A stretch of 64,000 nucleotides of DNA from Oleiharenicola lentus (GCF_004118375.1 NZ_SDHX01000001.1:2111693-2175692), one strand, 5' to 3'; positions 18,022 through 27,095 are shown, numbered from the stretch's first letter. The notes: a model not told the origin generated them from the letters alone. A program made the numbers and translations.

Positions 18022-18888
18022 ATGGCATTCGATCTCAAGCGCGTTTTGAAAGTGATGCTGTTCGCCTCGAACGGCCCCCTTTCGGTCAAGGACATCCAGA
18101 CGGCCGTGAGCCGTTTCCACGAGCAGGCCACCTCGCTGCCGCTGGAGGATGCGCCCGCAGGGGATGCGCCCGGAGCAGGTGCGGCCGAAACCACGGAGGC
18201 GGCACCGGTGCCGGCCGTGGCGGGGGAGGCTCCCGTTGAGTCGACCGATGCGCTGGTCGCGGTGCCGGTGGAGGACGATGAATTTTATCGCGATGTGCCG
18301 ACCCTGGTCACCGCGGCGGAGATCCGCGAGGCGATGGAGGCGATCTCGCTGGAGATGCAGGCGACCGGCAGCGAGACGGTGTTGGTCGAGGGCTCCATGG
18401 GCTGGCGACTGGCCAGTCATCCGCGCTTTGCCCGCTGGGTGCGCCTGCTGCGCAACGAACCGCCCCCGGTGCGGCTGAGTCCCTCATCTCTGGAGACGCT
18501 GGCCGTGGTGGCCTATCGTCAGCCCGTGACCCGCGCCGAGATTGAGCAGATCCGCGGGGTGTCGGCCGAGGCCGGCATCACGAAACTTCTGGAGCGAGAC
18601 CTGATCTACATCGTTGGCCGGGCTGATCTCCCGGGTCGTCCCATCCAATACGGGACGACGGAGGCCTTCCTTGAATTTGTCGGAATCAAGTCCCTCGATG
18701 AGCTGCCCGCTTCTGACGTGCTTTCGCCGCGCCAGATTGATGCGTGGCTGCAGACTTCAGCCAATCCGCGCCCGGCCGGTGATGCCGACATGGGGCTGGA
18801 TGAGACCGAGGAAGACCAGATGAGTCTTCCCCAGGGCGAAGCGGCTCCGGTCGAAGCCGCTCCGGCCGAGAAACCGGAAGGCAGCTAA
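18022..18888 (+). CDS. scpB: Segregation and condensation protein B
   Basis: ScpB forms the kleisin-associated winged-helix dimer of the SMC-ScpAB condensin. Two winged-helix units are visible: an N-terminal one (LKRVLKVMLFASNGPLSVKD) and a C-terminal one (SSLETLAVVAYRQPVTRAEI, then IRGVSAEAGITKLLERDLI and GRPIQYGTTEAFLEFVGI). At 288 residues it is longer than the usual 180-220, because an acidic Ala/Pro/Glu-rich insertion of about 60 residues interrupts the first winged helix after VSRFHEQ and a disordered acidic tail is added. ATG 18022 is preferred over GTG 18007. scpA is not adjacent. Confidence 0.94.
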   Translation: MAFDLKRVLKVMLFASNGPLSVKDIQTAVSRFHEQATSLPLEDAPAGDAPGAGAAETTEAAPVPAVAGEAPVESTDALVAVPVEDDEFYRDVPTLVTAAEIREAMEAISLEMQATGSETVLVEGSMGWRLASHPRFARWVRLLRNEPPPVRLSPSSLETLAVVAYRQPVTRAEIEQIRGVSAEAGITKLLERDLIYIVGRADLPGRPIQYGTTEAFLEFVGIKSLDELPASDVLSPRQIDAWLQTSANPRPAGDADMGLDETEEDQMSLPQGEAAPVEAAPAEKPEGS

Positions 18889-18928
18889 GCTGGTCGCGGG
18901 CAGTGGGGGAACCGGTCCTGAATGGAGG

Positions 18929-19258
18929 TCATTCTCGCCGGAGCAGGTAGAAGATAACCACGCCGGCAATCAGCAGGCCCATGGCGCCGAAGAAGTAGAT
19001 GAAACAGCCTCGCTTGACCTCGTCCTTGATGGTTCCACCGCTGGTTTGGTAGCGCTCGATTAGCTTGTCGGCGTCGAGCGGGGACGTGCTTTCGCCGGAG
19101 GGAGGCCTCGCGCCTCCTGCAGCCGGAATCCTGGGGTTTTCGACCGGACGCGCCGGACGGGGGAGGCTTTGCTCCCTGGCGATCTCCCGGTCGAGCCAAG
19201 CGACTTGTTCCTGCGCGGCGGCACGCAGGCGCTGAAGTTCCTTAAGCCGTTCGGACAT
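18929..19258 (-). CDS. Small coiled-coil, C-terminally membrane-anchored protein
   Basis: A 109-residue protein starting at ATG 19258 (MSERLKELQRL). Residues 1-32 form an amphipathic coiled coil, 33-60 are a Pro/Arg-rich linker, and about 85-105 form one hydrophobic helix (FIYFFGAMGLLIAGVVIFYL) just before a basic end, which suggests a tail anchor. I do not recognise the family. It converges on scpB and lies downstream of rpmA with a terminator between, so it is probably transcribed on its own. Confidence 0.65.
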   Translation of the reverse strand: MSERLKELQRLRAAAQEQVAWLDREIAREQSLPRPARPVENPRIPAAGGARPPSGESTSPLDADKLIERYQTSGGTIKDEVKRGCFIYFFGAMGLLIAGVVIFYLLRRE

Positions 19259-19345
19259 GGAGGGAGAGAAGGGAAATCGACGACAGGCTGCAAGCATCCG
19301 CCAGAGGGCGGCCATTCTATCTGTCTGCCGACATGCTAGCCCGGG

Positions 19346-19376
19346 CAAAAAACAAGGCGCACCTTGCGGGTGCGCC
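19346..19376 (-). terminator. Rho-independent terminator of rplU-rpmA
   Basis: Perfect 8-bp stem GGCGCACC / GGTGCGCC with a 5-base loop; read on the minus strand it is followed by TTGTTTTTTG, about 28 bases after the rpmA stop. Confidence 0.9.
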
Positions 19377-19403
19377 TGGATATGAAAGCGACGAGCGGAT
19401 GGC

Positions 19404-19643
19404 TCAGACGACGTTCACCTTGCGGTGGGCCTTGTCGAACTGGACGGTGCCGTCGCGAAGCGCGAACAGCGTCCAATCGCGGCCGATGCCCACGCCCTTG
19501 CCGGCATGGTGCTTGGAGCCGCGCTGGCGGACGATGATGCCGCCGGCGAGAATCTTCTGGCCGCCGAAAACCTTCACGCCGAGGCGCTGCGAGGCGCTGT
19601 CGCGACCGTTGCTGGATGTTCCCTGACCTTTCTTGTGTGCCAT
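19404..19643 (-). CDS. rpmA: Large ribosomal subunit protein bL27
   Basis: A 79-residue protein matching bL27 throughout: [20 protein letters not shown] at the start, then [19 protein letters not shown] and the [13 protein letters not shown] core. The N-terminal tail reaches the peptidyl transferase centre. It starts with MAHKKG directly, so there is no Firmicutes-type cleaved extension. It is the second gene of the rplU-rpmA pair, 12 bases after rplU. Confidence 0.98.
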   Translation of the reverse strand: MAHKKGQGTSSNGRDSASQRLGVKVFGGQKILAGGIIVRQRGSKHHAGKGVGIGRDWTLFALRDGTVQFDKAHRKVNVV

Positions 19644-19655
19644 GGCAGTGGTTCC

Positions 19656-19970
19656 TTAGGCTTTGATGGATTCGATCTTGATGACGGAAAGTTCCTGGCG
19701 GTGGCCACGCTTCTTCTCGTAGCCCTTGCGCTTCTTCTTCTTGAAGACGATGACCTTCTTGCCGCGCTTGTTCTCAAGGACCTTGGCCTTGACGGAAGCG
19801 CCGGAAAGGAAGGGGGTGCCGACCTTGAAATTCTCGCCCTCGCCAGCGGCGAGGACCTCGTTGATTTCGACCGTGGAACCCGCTTCGGTCTTGGGATAGC
19901 GGTTCACAATGAGGATATCGCCCTCGCTGACCGAGAACTGCTTCCCCTGTGTTTTGATAGTGGCTTTCAT
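19656..19970 (-). CDS. rplU: Large ribosomal subunit protein bL21
   Basis: A 104-residue protein starting at ATG 19970 ([18 protein letters not shown]), the standard bL21 opening; the frame is open for 35 more codons upstream but without family similarity. The C-terminal [20 protein letters not shown] is the conserved rRNA-binding basic segment. It forms an operon with rpmA. The usual third partner, obgE, is not next in line. Confidence 0.98.
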   Translation of the reverse strand: MKATIKTQGKQFSVSEGDILIVNRYPKTEAGSTVEINEVLAAGEGENFKVGTPFLSGASVKAKVLENKRGKKVIVFKKKKRKGYEKKRGHRQELSVIKIESIKA

Positions 19971-20102
19971 AAGTTCAAAGGGGCGAAATAAGGGGAGTCG
20001 GGATGGGGTAATCAAGGCTTTATTTACGTTGCGCACGAAATCGCCCTCGAAGCGCAAATCCTGCGTGCTGATCACCCGCTTGCGAGCCGCATATTGAGCG
20101 CT

Positions 20103-20639
20103 ATGTCCGATTCCATGCCACGCGTCATCATGCCCGCCGAGTTTCAGGGTCGGAATACCGTGGTCTTGGCGAGGTGGCTGTTGGGCAAGATGTTAGTTCG
20201 GACCAATGCGGGGGAGCGGGAACTGCACCTGATCACGGAGGTGGAGGCCTATCACGGTGAAGCCGACCTCGCGTGTCACGCGAGCAAGGGACGCACGGCC
20301 CGCACCGAAGTCATGTATCAGGCGGGAGGGTGTTGGTATGTTTACCTGTGTTATGGCCTGCACGAGATGCTAAACCTCGTGACCGGACCCGCCGGGCATC
20401 CGGCGGCGGTGCTGATCCGCGGTTTGGCACAGGTCAACGGTCCCGGCCGGCTCACGAAACGACTTGGCATCGATCGCCGGCTGAACGGGGCATCGGCCGT
20501 GCCCGCGAGCGGTCTGCACCTGGAGGATCACGGAATAAAGCTCACTCGCACGCAATTGAGTCGTGGACCAAGGATCGGGGTGGACTACGCCGGGCCGGTC
20601 TGGTCGGCCAAGCCCTGGCGGTTTTGGGTGAAGTTGTAG
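20103..20639 (+). CDS. DNA-3-methyladenine glycosylase, AAG/MPG family
   Basis: A 178-residue base-excision-repair glycosylase that removes alkylated and deaminated purines. The family signatures are present: [31 protein letters not shown] with the catalytic-region [24 protein letters not shown] with Met-Tyr intercalation residues, and [19 protein letters not shown] plus [14 protein letters not shown] 20103 is preferred to an in-frame TTG at 20094. It is divergent from rplU and convergent with the DUF3108 gene. Slightly short at the C-terminus but complete in motifs. Confidence 0.95.
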   Translation: MSDSMPRVIMPAEFQGRNTVVLARWLLGKMLVRTNAGERELHLITEVEAYHGEADLACHASKGRTARTEVMYQAGGCWYVYLCYGLHEMLNLVTGPAGHPAAVLIRGLAQVNGPGRLTKRLGIDRRLNGASAVPASGLHLEDHGIKLTRTQLSRGPRIGVDYAGPVWSAKPWRFWVKL

Positions 20640-20691
20640 CGGCGGCCTGTGACCGCCGTCCGGCGCGCTTAGGGCGCCGCTAGGGCTGCCC

Positions 20692-21447
20692 TCACCCCTT
20701 GGGCGGCTGATACTTGCTGAGCAGCAGGGTGGCGGCGCCGAAGTTGAGCTTGAGCTGCATCTTCACGGGCAGGCGGGAACCATCCTGGGCGATCCAAACC
20801 TTCACCTCGCCTCCGCGTTTGAAGAGGCCCTTGGGTTCCTTTTCCATCCGCGGCACGAGGACCAGCGTGCGATACCTGCCGAGCGGGGTGCGCACCTCCT
20901 CGTAACCCTCGGCCAGGATCGTGATCGGGTAGAAATCGCGGCCGAATTGCACGACGACCTCGCGTTTCTCGCCGGGTTTCAGGTTCCAGTCGCGGGTTTG
21001 CACGAGCGCGCTGATCAGGTCGATCGGATCGCCGCCCTCCGGCAACGTCAGCCGGTTGCTGCGTCCGGTGCGAACGCGGTCGGTGAAGGTGGCGGTGCGG
21101 GCCGTGTAATCGATGACAAACTTGGTGTCGATGGGACGCTTGGGATCGGAACCGTTCTCGGTCACACGCAACAGACGTCCGCTGGAAAGCTCCACGTCGG
21201 CCACCGCCTTGTTGTCGAATTCGTATAGCCCACGCACGAAGCCGCGCGAGCGCGTGTCCACGGTGATGGCGATGCGGTCAGCGGTGTCCTTGGGGTTGGC
21301 GCCGGAAATCTCGATGTCGCCCGCGTGGCTGAAGACCGAGAAGCCGACCTTGTAGGTGAAGCTCTCGCCGTCGCGGATGGCGACAAAGGGGGCGGCCAGC
21401 GCAAAACCGGGCAGGAGGAAGGAGAGCAGCGATATTTTCACGGCCAT
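20692..21447 (-). CDS. DUF3108-domain exported protein
   Basis: A 251-residue protein starting at ATG 21447 with a signal peptide (VKISLLSFLLPGFALAAP). The mature part follows the DUF3108 pattern: GESFTYKVGFSVFSHAGDIE, RGFVRGLYEFDNKAVADVE, a YTARTATFTDR strand and GGEVKVWIAQDGSRLPVKMQ near the end. These beta-rich proteins sit in the periplasm or outer membrane of Gram-negatives; their function is unknown. The open frame extends antisense through ybaB, but that part is a shadow. It is divergent from ybaB. Confidence 0.85.
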   Translation of the reverse strand: MAVKISLLSFLLPGFALAAPFVAIRDGESFTYKVGFSVFSHAGDIEISGANPKDTADRIAITVDTRSRGFVRGLYEFDNKAVADVELSSGRLLRVTENGSDPKRPIDTKFVIDYTARTATFTDRVRTGRSNRLTLPEGGDPIDLISALVQTRDWNLKPGEKREVVVQFGRDFYPITILAEGYEEVRTPLGRYRTLVLVPRMEKEPKGLFKRGGEVKVWIAQDGSRLPVKMQLKLNFGAATLLLSKYQPPKG

Positions 21448-21595
21448 GAAGACACGAGCCAGGGCGAAAGGTGCTCGCGCGTCGAGAATTTGCTGCGAAC
21501 CGGTTCGGGCGGCGAGAGCAGCCGGAAAAATCTCGTGATTCCGGCCCGTTCCTGTCCATTGATGGATCGAATCACCAACCCTTCCCTTCATTCCC

Positions 21596-21904
21596 ATGGC
21601 CGGCGTAGGCACATTACTCAAACAGGCGAAAAAGATGCAGACGAAGATCGAGGAGATGCAAAAATCCCTCGAGACTCGCGAACTGGAGGTTTCCAGCGGC
21701 GGTGGCGCCGTGCAGGTTAAGATCAATGGCGCAGGCAAGTTTATCGCCCTGAAGCTCGACCCCGAGTTTCTCAAGGAGGACCCGAGGCTGGTCGAGGAGA
21801 CCCTGCTGAATGCCGTGCAGGAGGCGGCCGTAAAGGCGAAGGCGCTCAGCGACTCCGAGATGCAGCGCATCTCCGCCGGGTTCCAGATGCCGGGAATGTT
21901 CTGA
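21596..21904 (+). CDS. ybaB: YbaB/EbfC nucleoid-associated protein
   Basis: A 102-residue DNA-binding protein with the family layout: helical N-terminus (GTLLKQAKKMQTKIEEMQKS), beta hairpin (LEVSSGGGAVQVKINGAGKF) and helical C-terminus (LVEETLLNAVQEAAVKAKAL). It forms tweezer-like dimers. As in many bacteria it is directly upstream of recR, 92 bases away, supporting a recombination-repair or nucleoid role. Confidence 0.97.
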   Translation: MAGVGTLLKQAKKMQTKIEEMQKSLETRELEVSSGGGAVQVKINGAGKFIALKLDPEFLKEDPRLVEETLLNAVQEAAVKAKALSDSEMQRISAGFQMPGMF

Positions 21905-21917
21905 GGCATTATGAGGG

Positions 21918-21975
21918 ACGAATTGCGAATGAATGAAGCCCCGGGTGTGAGGGTCTTAACCCAATCGCAATTCGT
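21918..21975. repeat. Inverted repeat between ybaB and recR
   Basis: A perfect 11-bp inverted repeat ACGAATTGCGA (21918-21928) / TCGCAATTCGT (21965-21975) lies in the short ybaB-recR gap. There is no T-run. It looks like one of the interspersed intergenic repeats of this genome rather than a terminator. Confidence 0.6.
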
Positions 21976-21996
21976 AAGTCGTCATTCTGAAATCCC

Positions 21997-22587
21997 ATGA
22001 CTCCCGCGCTCGAACAGCTGCAAAAGGCCCTCAAACAGTTACCGGGTGTCGGTTACCGGTCGGCCGAGCGGATTGCACTGCATCTGCTCGTTGAAAAGCC
22101 GGAACGGCTGCCGCAGCTGGTCACGGCCCTGGAGGCGGCCGCACGGAGTGTGCGGCGCTGCACAGTGTGCGGGAATCTGGCCGAGGAGGAACATTGCGCG
22201 ATCTGTGCCGACGAGAAACGGCGCATCGGCCAGGTCTGCGTCGTGGAAAACGTACAGGATCTCGCCGCGCTAGAGCGCTCCGGCGCCTACCGGGGGCGTT
22301 ATCATGTGCTGCATGGCAAATTGTCCCCCATCCGCGGCGTAGCGCCCGAGGACCTGAACCTGGCGACGCTGATCGCACGCGTGGAGTCGGGCGAGTTGAC
22401 CGAGCTCATCCTCGCCCTGTCCAACGACGTGGAAGGCGAGGCCACTTGTCATTACCTCACGGACCGATTGCCCAAAGCCGGCCTGAAAATCACGCGCATC
22501 GGATTTGGTCTGCCCAGCGGGGGCGGGGTGCTTTACGCCGATGCCGTCACACTGAAGAGCGCTCTGGAAGGCCGGCGGAATTACTGA
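21997..22587 (+). CDS. recR: Recombination mediator protein RecR
   Basis: A 196-residue protein of the RecFOR pathway, which loads RecA at ssDNA gaps. It contains the helix-hairpin-helix (LPGVGYRSAERIALHLL), the C4 zinc finger (CTVCGNLAEEEHCAIC), the Toprim domain (VCVVENVQDLAALERSG, then LSNDVEGEATCHYL) and the C-terminal LPSGGGVLYADAVTLKSAL. Length is typical. It lies after ybaB on the same strand. Confidence 0.98.
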   Translation: MTPALEQLQKALKQLPGVGYRSAERIALHLLVEKPERLPQLVTALEAAARSVRRCTVCGNLAEEEHCAICADEKRRIGQVCVVENVQDLAALERSGAYRGRYHVLHGKLSPIRGVAPEDLNLATLIARVESGELTELILALSNDVEGEATCHYLTDRLPKAGLKITRIGFGLPSGGGVLYADAVTLKSALEGRRNY

Positions 22588-22674
22588 GGGATGCGGGGGC
22601 GCCGGCTTACGGCGCTGGACATTGCGGACTTGCGGAGAGGGTAGCGCCGGGCTTTAGTGCGCGTCGTTCCAGAC

Positions 22675-22749
22675 GCGCCATTAGTATATCGGCTATTATG
22701 CGTGCTTCCCAAGCATGAGAGGAGGGTTCGATTCCCTCATGGCGCACCA
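22675..22749 (+). tRNA. tRNA-Gly (anticodon CCC)
   Basis: The 75-base sequence folds as a cloverleaf. The acceptor pairs GCGCCAT with ATGGCGC, the anticodon arm is CGTGC-TTCCCAA-GCATG with anticodon CCC, and the T arm is GAGGG-TTCGATT-CCCTC. Discriminator A and the 3' CCA are encoded. Confidence 0.96.
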
Positions 22750-22818
22750 CTTTAAAGCCCCGGAAGAACTCATTTACCCGGCCACGGGATCCCGCGGCCA
22801 ATCTTAACCCCCACAACC

Positions 22819-23085
22819 ATGAAATCCCTCCGTATAATCGTCGCGTCCTTCGTTCTCGGCTTCACGGCCATGGCCCTGCAGGCAGAGGGCGAAAAGAAAG
22901 ACAAGGAAATGCCCGCCAAGGCCGCCGGCTGCTGCGCCAAAGCCGAATCCAAGGGCGACCAATGCACCCACGGATGCTGTGTTGAGGCCGCCAAGGCCGA
23001 CAACAACTGTGAAAAGTGCAAGGGCGCCGGCAAAAAAGAGAAGAAGCAGGACAAGGACGCGGCCGCCAAGAAGACCCAAAGCTGA
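22819..23085 (+). CDS. Small exported Cys/Lys-rich protein
   Basis: An 88-residue protein with a clear signal peptide (MKSLRIIVASFVLGFTAMAL-QA). The mature part is very hydrophilic and has three cysteine clusters, AGCCAK, THGCC and NCEKC, followed by a Lys-rich disordered tail. I do not recognise a family; small periplasmic metal-binding peptides look like this, so metal binding or redox buffering is a guess. It follows the tRNA-Gly gene and has its own terminator, so it is a separate unit. Confidence 0.7.
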   Translation: MKSLRIIVASFVLGFTAMALQAEGEKKDKEMPAKAAGCCAKAESKGDQCTHGCCVEAAKADNNCEKCKGAGKKEKKQDKDAAAKKTQS

Positions 23086-23130
23086 GCCTGCTGCGCACTG
23101 GGCCGCCGTCGTTGGCCGCCCCGCAGAAGC

Positions 23131-23162
23131 AAGCCGCGTTCCTGATCGGACGCGGCTTTTTT
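23131..23162 (+). terminator. Rho-independent terminator of the Cys-rich peptide gene
   Basis: Perfect 9-bp stem AAGCCGCGT / ACGCGGCTT with a 10-base loop, closing directly into six T residues, 46 bases after the stop. Confidence 0.9.
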
Positions 23163-23196
23163 GCGTCTGCTGTTGCAGGTCACAATGGCCCGCGAC

Positions 23197-24147
23197 TCAG
23201 GGCGTGCCGGTGCCGGATGAGCGGCGCGCGTTGAAATTTTCGCGGGCGCGGCGGGCGAGTTCGGCCTGGGCTTGCTGTTCGCGTTGCAGTTCCTGCAGGG
23301 CCTTTACCTGACTGCTTGAGAGGAAGGAGCCTGCCTGGGCAATGGTTTCGTCGGTCAGAGTGACGTTGCCGCCACCGCGTCCGCCGAAGGCGCCCCGGCC
23401 CGGATTGGTCTGCGAGCTGGAGGTTTGGGCGAGGATCGCCACCAGGCTGCTGGCCTGCTGCTCATTGAGCGACTCGCTGGTGTAGCTGAGGCGCTGCTGG
23501 ACTCGGTCCACGAAGTTACGCTGCGGCTGGGTGCGTTCGTATTCCTGATATTGGGAAAAAACGGCTTCGCCCAGCTCGCTGCGGATCTGGTTGTCGATCT
23601 CTGCGTTGGCGGTCTGCACCAGCGAGCGCATCTGGTCGGCGTTTTCACGCCGGGTGGAGAGGCCTTGGCTGCGCATGGCGGCGGCGACATCGCGCGAGGT
23701 GTTTTGCTTGTCCACCAGCAGCTGCTGGAGGCGCTCAAGCTGGGCGGGCGAAAGCCGGAGCCTGGCGAAGAGCGCGGAGTAACGGCCATCCAACTGGCCG
23801 CGGGCGCGCAGGCTCATGAGCTGCTGGACCTCGGGTGAATCCATGATCGCCTGCCAGTCGCTGCCGGGGCCACCCCGGGGCAAGGGGGCGGTTGAGGCAA
23901 CTTCGGCTGTGGCGGGCAGCGAAGGCTCGGGTGGGGCTTCGACCGGTGCAGGCACGGACTCGGTCACGGCCGTTACGGCCGGGGCTTTCTCGGGACTGGC
24001 GGCTTGGCGGCGGGCGAGTTCCTGCTGCAGCTGACTCAAACGTTCTTCGGCGGCGCGGCGGGCGGTGTATTCGCTGTAGCCGAAGGCGCCGAGACCAAGG
24101 GTCAGCATGGCCAGGGTGGAGACAGCCAGACGTTGCGGGGTGGTCAC
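23197..24147 (-). CDS. Membrane-anchored Gln-rich helical protein, unknown function
   Basis: A 316-residue protein taken to start at GTG 24147, which keeps a full N-terminal membrane helix (LAVSTLAMLTLGLGAFGYSE); ATG 24108 is an alternative. After the anchor come a coiled coil (ARRAAEERLSQLQQELARRQ), a Pro/Ala linker, and a helical domain with SDWQAIMDSPEVQQLMSLRA and many Gln and Arg residues. The tail contains GRGAFGGRGGG. I do not recognise the family; repeated helical pairs such as LSPAQLERLQQLLVDKQ suggest an extended periplasmic helical rod. It lies downstream of topB on the same strand. Confidence 0.7.
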   Translation of the reverse strand: MTTPQRLAVSTLAMLTLGLGAFGYSEYTARRAAEERLSQLQQELARRQAASPEKAPAVTAVTESVPAPVEAPPEPSLPATAEVASTAPLPRGGPGSDWQAIMDSPEVQQLMSLRARGQLDGRYSALFARLRLSPAQLERLQQLLVDKQNTSRDVAAAMRSQGLSTRRENADQMRSLVQTANAEIDNQIRSELGEAVFSQYQEYERTQPQRNFVDRVQQRLSYTSESLNEQQASSLVAILAQTSSSQTNPGRGAFGGRGGGNVTLTDETIAQAGSFLSSSQVKALQELQREQQAQAELARRARENFNARRSSGTGTP

Positions 24148-24287
24148 GGTGGGTAAGACGCGGTCAATGTCCGCAGGTTTCAGGGGAGTGCAAGCGGGTG
24201 GGGCGAAGGTGGAGCCCCCGCCCCGTCGCGGACTGGGCCCGGCGTGTCTGCGAAAACCCGCGCGGAGCGCGAGTTCCACCACTCTCC

Positions 24288-27095
24288 TTAACGAGGAGGA
24301 AACTCGAAGTCGGCCTTGTCCTGCTTCTGGGCGAGGACGAGGTAGGCGCTGAACTTGTTGCCACGCTTGGAGACGAAGCCCTCGATCAGGTCGCTGCGGC
24401 CGTCGGAGAGGAGCTTCTGCACCTGCTCGACGGGAAGGTTCACCTCGCAGAGTTTCTTCGAGAGCTTGAAGACCTGGCGGTTGTCCTGGTCGGGCTTGCG
24501 CACGTAGTAGGCGTCGCCGAGTTCGACGAGCTGGCCGCCGGGGTGCGTCTTGCTTTCGCCGAGGACCGTGGCCTTGGAGAGGTCGGCCTTGGCGCGGGCC
24601 TTGCGCTCGATGGGCTTGCCGTCCTTGTCGAGCTTCGGGGCGCGCGGCGGGAACTCCCAGGCGAACTTGCCGCCTTCCTTCTTGAGGAACGCGCTGAAGG
24701 GGCGGCCCTTCTTGGAAATGAAATTTTCGATGAGGTCGGTCTTCCCCTCGCCGACGAGCTTGATGACCTGCTCGGCGGGGATGGGCTTCTGGCACATGAT
24801 GCGGCCGATGCGAAAAGTCTGCTCCCAGGTGCCGTCGGACTTCCTCTCGCGGACGATGAAGCTGCTGCCGCTCTCGCAGAGGTCGGCGCCGGTCTTCGGA
24901 TCCGACCAGATCGGGGTGAGCGTGCCGATGTCCACCTTGTCGCCGAAGTCGAACTCGGTCTTCCACTTCTTCACGACCTCGCCCTTCTTCTCCTCCTCGA
25001 CGAGGGCGAGCTTGAGCACGGCGGAGAAACGGTTGCGGGTCTTGTTGGAGATGAAGCCGTCGAGCGGGCCGACCTGCCGGTTTTCGACGAGTTGCTTGAC
25101 CTCCGGTTCCTCCATGCGGCGCCCGCCGACGATCTTGTAGACCATCAGCTCGCCGTCCTGCGACTTGTAGCCGCGGAGCGTTTCCTTCAGCGGCTTGCCG
25201 TCGGTGGGGGAGATGATGTCTGTGGTGCGGGCGACGGAGTCGTCCTCCTCGAAGCCCTTCACGCGCTCGACGATGCCCTTCGTCTCCTTGACGATCTCGG
25301 CCATGAACTTCTCGCGGGCGAACTTGCCGTGCTCCATCTCGCGGAGGTGCCACTCCCATTCGCCGGTCATGGCGGGGCTGGTGATGTTCTCGGCCTTCAC
25401 GGCGCCGAGGAACTGGAGGAGCTGCTCGGCCTTGGCCGTGGGGACGAGCTCGCGCTGGTTGCGGTCGAGATACTTCTGGTTGACGAGACCCTCGATGGTG
25501 TCGGCGCGCGTGGCGGGTGTGCCCAGACCGCGCTCCTTCATGGCCTCGGCAAATTCCTCGTCGTCGATGAGCTTGCCGGCGCCTTCCATGGCGGAGAGCA
25601 GCGTGGCCTCGGAGTAGCGCGGCGGCGGCTTGGTGGACTCGGCGTGCAGCTCGGCGGAAAGGGTTTTCGCCTTGGCCTTGTCCTCGGGCGAGAGGGCGGG
25701 CAGGGCCTTGGAGTCGGCGGAATCCTCGTCCACGGTCGTCTTGCCATAGACCGCGAGCCAGCCCGGCGAGGTGAGAACCTTGCCCTCGGTCTTGAAATTG
25801 TGTGTCGCGACCGTGCTGATGCGCGTGGTGACGTCGAACTCCGCGACCGGGTGGAACGTCGCCACGAAGCGCCGGGCGATCATGTCGAACAGCTTGGCCT
25901 CAGCCTCGTCGAGGTGCTTGGCCTCGTGCTGGGTCGGGATGATGGCGAAGTGGTCGGAGACCTGCGCGTTGTTGAAGATGCGCTTGTTCGGCTGGACCCA
26001 GCCCTTGTCGAGCACGCGCTCGGCGTGGACCTTGAGGTCGCCGTGCAGGTTGGCGAGGGTCTGGCGGACGAGCGGGATGTAATCCTCCGGCAGCGCGCGC
26101 GAGTCGGTGCGGGGATAGGTGATCATCTTGTGGCGCTCGTAGAGGGCCTGGGCGATCTGGAGCGTTCGCTTGGCGGGAAAACCGAACCGGCTGTTGGCTT
26201 CGCGCTGGAGCGTGGTGAGGTCGTAGAGGCGCGGCGCGATCTGCGTGGCAGGCTTCTTTTCCTCGGTGACGCTCGCGACGGGCTGGCCCGCGCAGGCGGC
26301 GTGGACGGCCTTGGCCATGGCCTCGTCCCACACGCGGTCCACGCGGTCGTGCTCGTCGTCGGACTTCTTGAAGTCAGGGCGCTGGTAAACGCCCTCGTAT
26401 TCGCCCTTCGCCACGCCGAACTTGGCGGTGATGCGCCAGTAGCCGCGGGGCTTGAAATTACGGATCTCCAGCTCGCGGTTGAAGACGATGGCGAGGGTGG
26501 GGGTCTGCACGCGGCCGACCGAGGCGACGTTGCCGGCGCGGGAGCCGAACATGCGCTTGGTGATGGCGCGGGTGCCGTTGATGCCGATGAGCCAGTCGGC
26601 CTCGCTGCGGCAGCGGGCGGCGTCGGCCAGGCCCTGCATCTGCTCGGCGGTGCGCAGGCTCTTGAACGCCGCCTGGATGCCCTCGTTGGTCATGGACGAC
26701 ATCCACAGCCGCGAGAACGGCTTCTTACACTTCGTGAGCTGGTAGATATAGGTGAAGATCAGCTCGCCCTCGCGGCCGGCGTCGCAGGCGTTGATGACGG
26801 CGGTGACATCCTTGCGGGCGAGGAGTTTTTTCAGCTGGGCGAAGCGATCCTTGCCCTCGGGCAGGGGCATCAGCTCGAATTCGTCGGGAATGATCGGGAG
26901 AGTCTCGAGCCGCCAGAAGCCGTATTTCTTCTTGTCGATGTCCTCGGGCATCTGAAGTCCCACCAGATGGCCGACCGCCGACGAAATCACATATTCGTCG
27001 TTCTCGTAATGGTCGCCTTTCTTCGGAACTTTGCCGAGCGCGCGCGCCAGATCGGCGGCGACGGAAGGCTTCTCGGCGATGACCAGTGTCTTCAT
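24288..27095 (-). CDS. topB: DNA topoisomerase III (type IA) with C-terminal repeats
   Basis: A 935-residue type IA topoisomerase of the TopB group. The Toprim domain opens with MKTLVIAEKPSVAADLARAL and contains NACDAGREGELIF; SVGRVQTPTLAIV is conserved in the gate domain. The catalytic tyrosine is in MITYPRTDSR near residue 326. After about residue 600 there are at least three copies of a topoisomerase C-terminal repeat (cores NKTRNRFSAVLKL, SKKGRPFSAFLKK, SKRGNKFSAYLVL), making it longer than E. coli TopB. It relaxes negative supercoils and decatenates. ATG 27095 fits the family start. Confidence 0.95.
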   Translation of the reverse strand: MKTLVIAEKPSVAADLARALGKVPKKGDHYENDEYVISSAVGHLVGLQMPEDIDKKKYGFWRLETLPIIPDEFELMPLPEGKDRFAQLKKLLARKDVTAVINACDAGREGELIFTYIYQLTKCKKPFSRLWMSSMTNEGIQAAFKSLRTAEQMQGLADAARCRSEADWLIGINGTRAITKRMFGSRAGNVASVGRVQTPTLAIVFNRELEIRNFKPRGYWRITAKFGVAKGEYEGVYQRPDFKKSDDEHDRVDRVWDEAMAKAVHAACAGQPVASVTEEKKPATQIAPRLYDLTTLQREANSRFGFPAKRTLQIAQALYERHKMITYPRTDSRALPEDYIPLVRQTLANLHGDLKVHAERVLDKGWVQPNKRIFNNAQVSDHFAIIPTQHEAKHLDEAEAKLFDMIARRFVATFHPVAEFDVTTRISTVATHNFKTEGKVLTSPGWLAVYGKTTVDEDSADSKALPALSPEDKAKAKTLSAELHAESTKPPPRYSEATLLSAMEGAGKLIDDEEFAEAMKERGLGTPATRADTIEGLVNQKYLDRNQRELVPTAKAEQLLQFLGAVKAENITSPAMTGEWEWHLREMEHGKFAREKFMAEIVKETKGIVERVKGFEEDDSVARTTDIISPTDGKPLKETLRGYKSQDGELMVYKIVGGRRMEEPEVKQLVENRQVGPLDGFISNKTRNRFSAVLKLALVEEEKKGEVVKKWKTEFDFGDKVDIGTLTPIWSDPKTGADLCESGSSFIVRERKSDGTWEQTFRIGRIMCQKPIPAEQVIKLVGEGKTDLIENFISKKGRPFSAFLKKEGGKFAWEFPPRAPKLDKDGKPIERKARAKADLSKATVLGESKTHPGGQLVELGDAYYVRKPDQDNRQVFKLSKKLCEVNLPVEQVQKLLSDGRSDLIEGFVSKRGNKFSAYLVLAQKQDKADFEFPPR

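Noticed and set aside
24148..25359. Upstream extension of the Gln-rich protein frame through topB
   Set aside because: The Arg/Gly-rich N-terminal part overlaps topB in another frame; the real protein starts near 24147 with a membrane helix.
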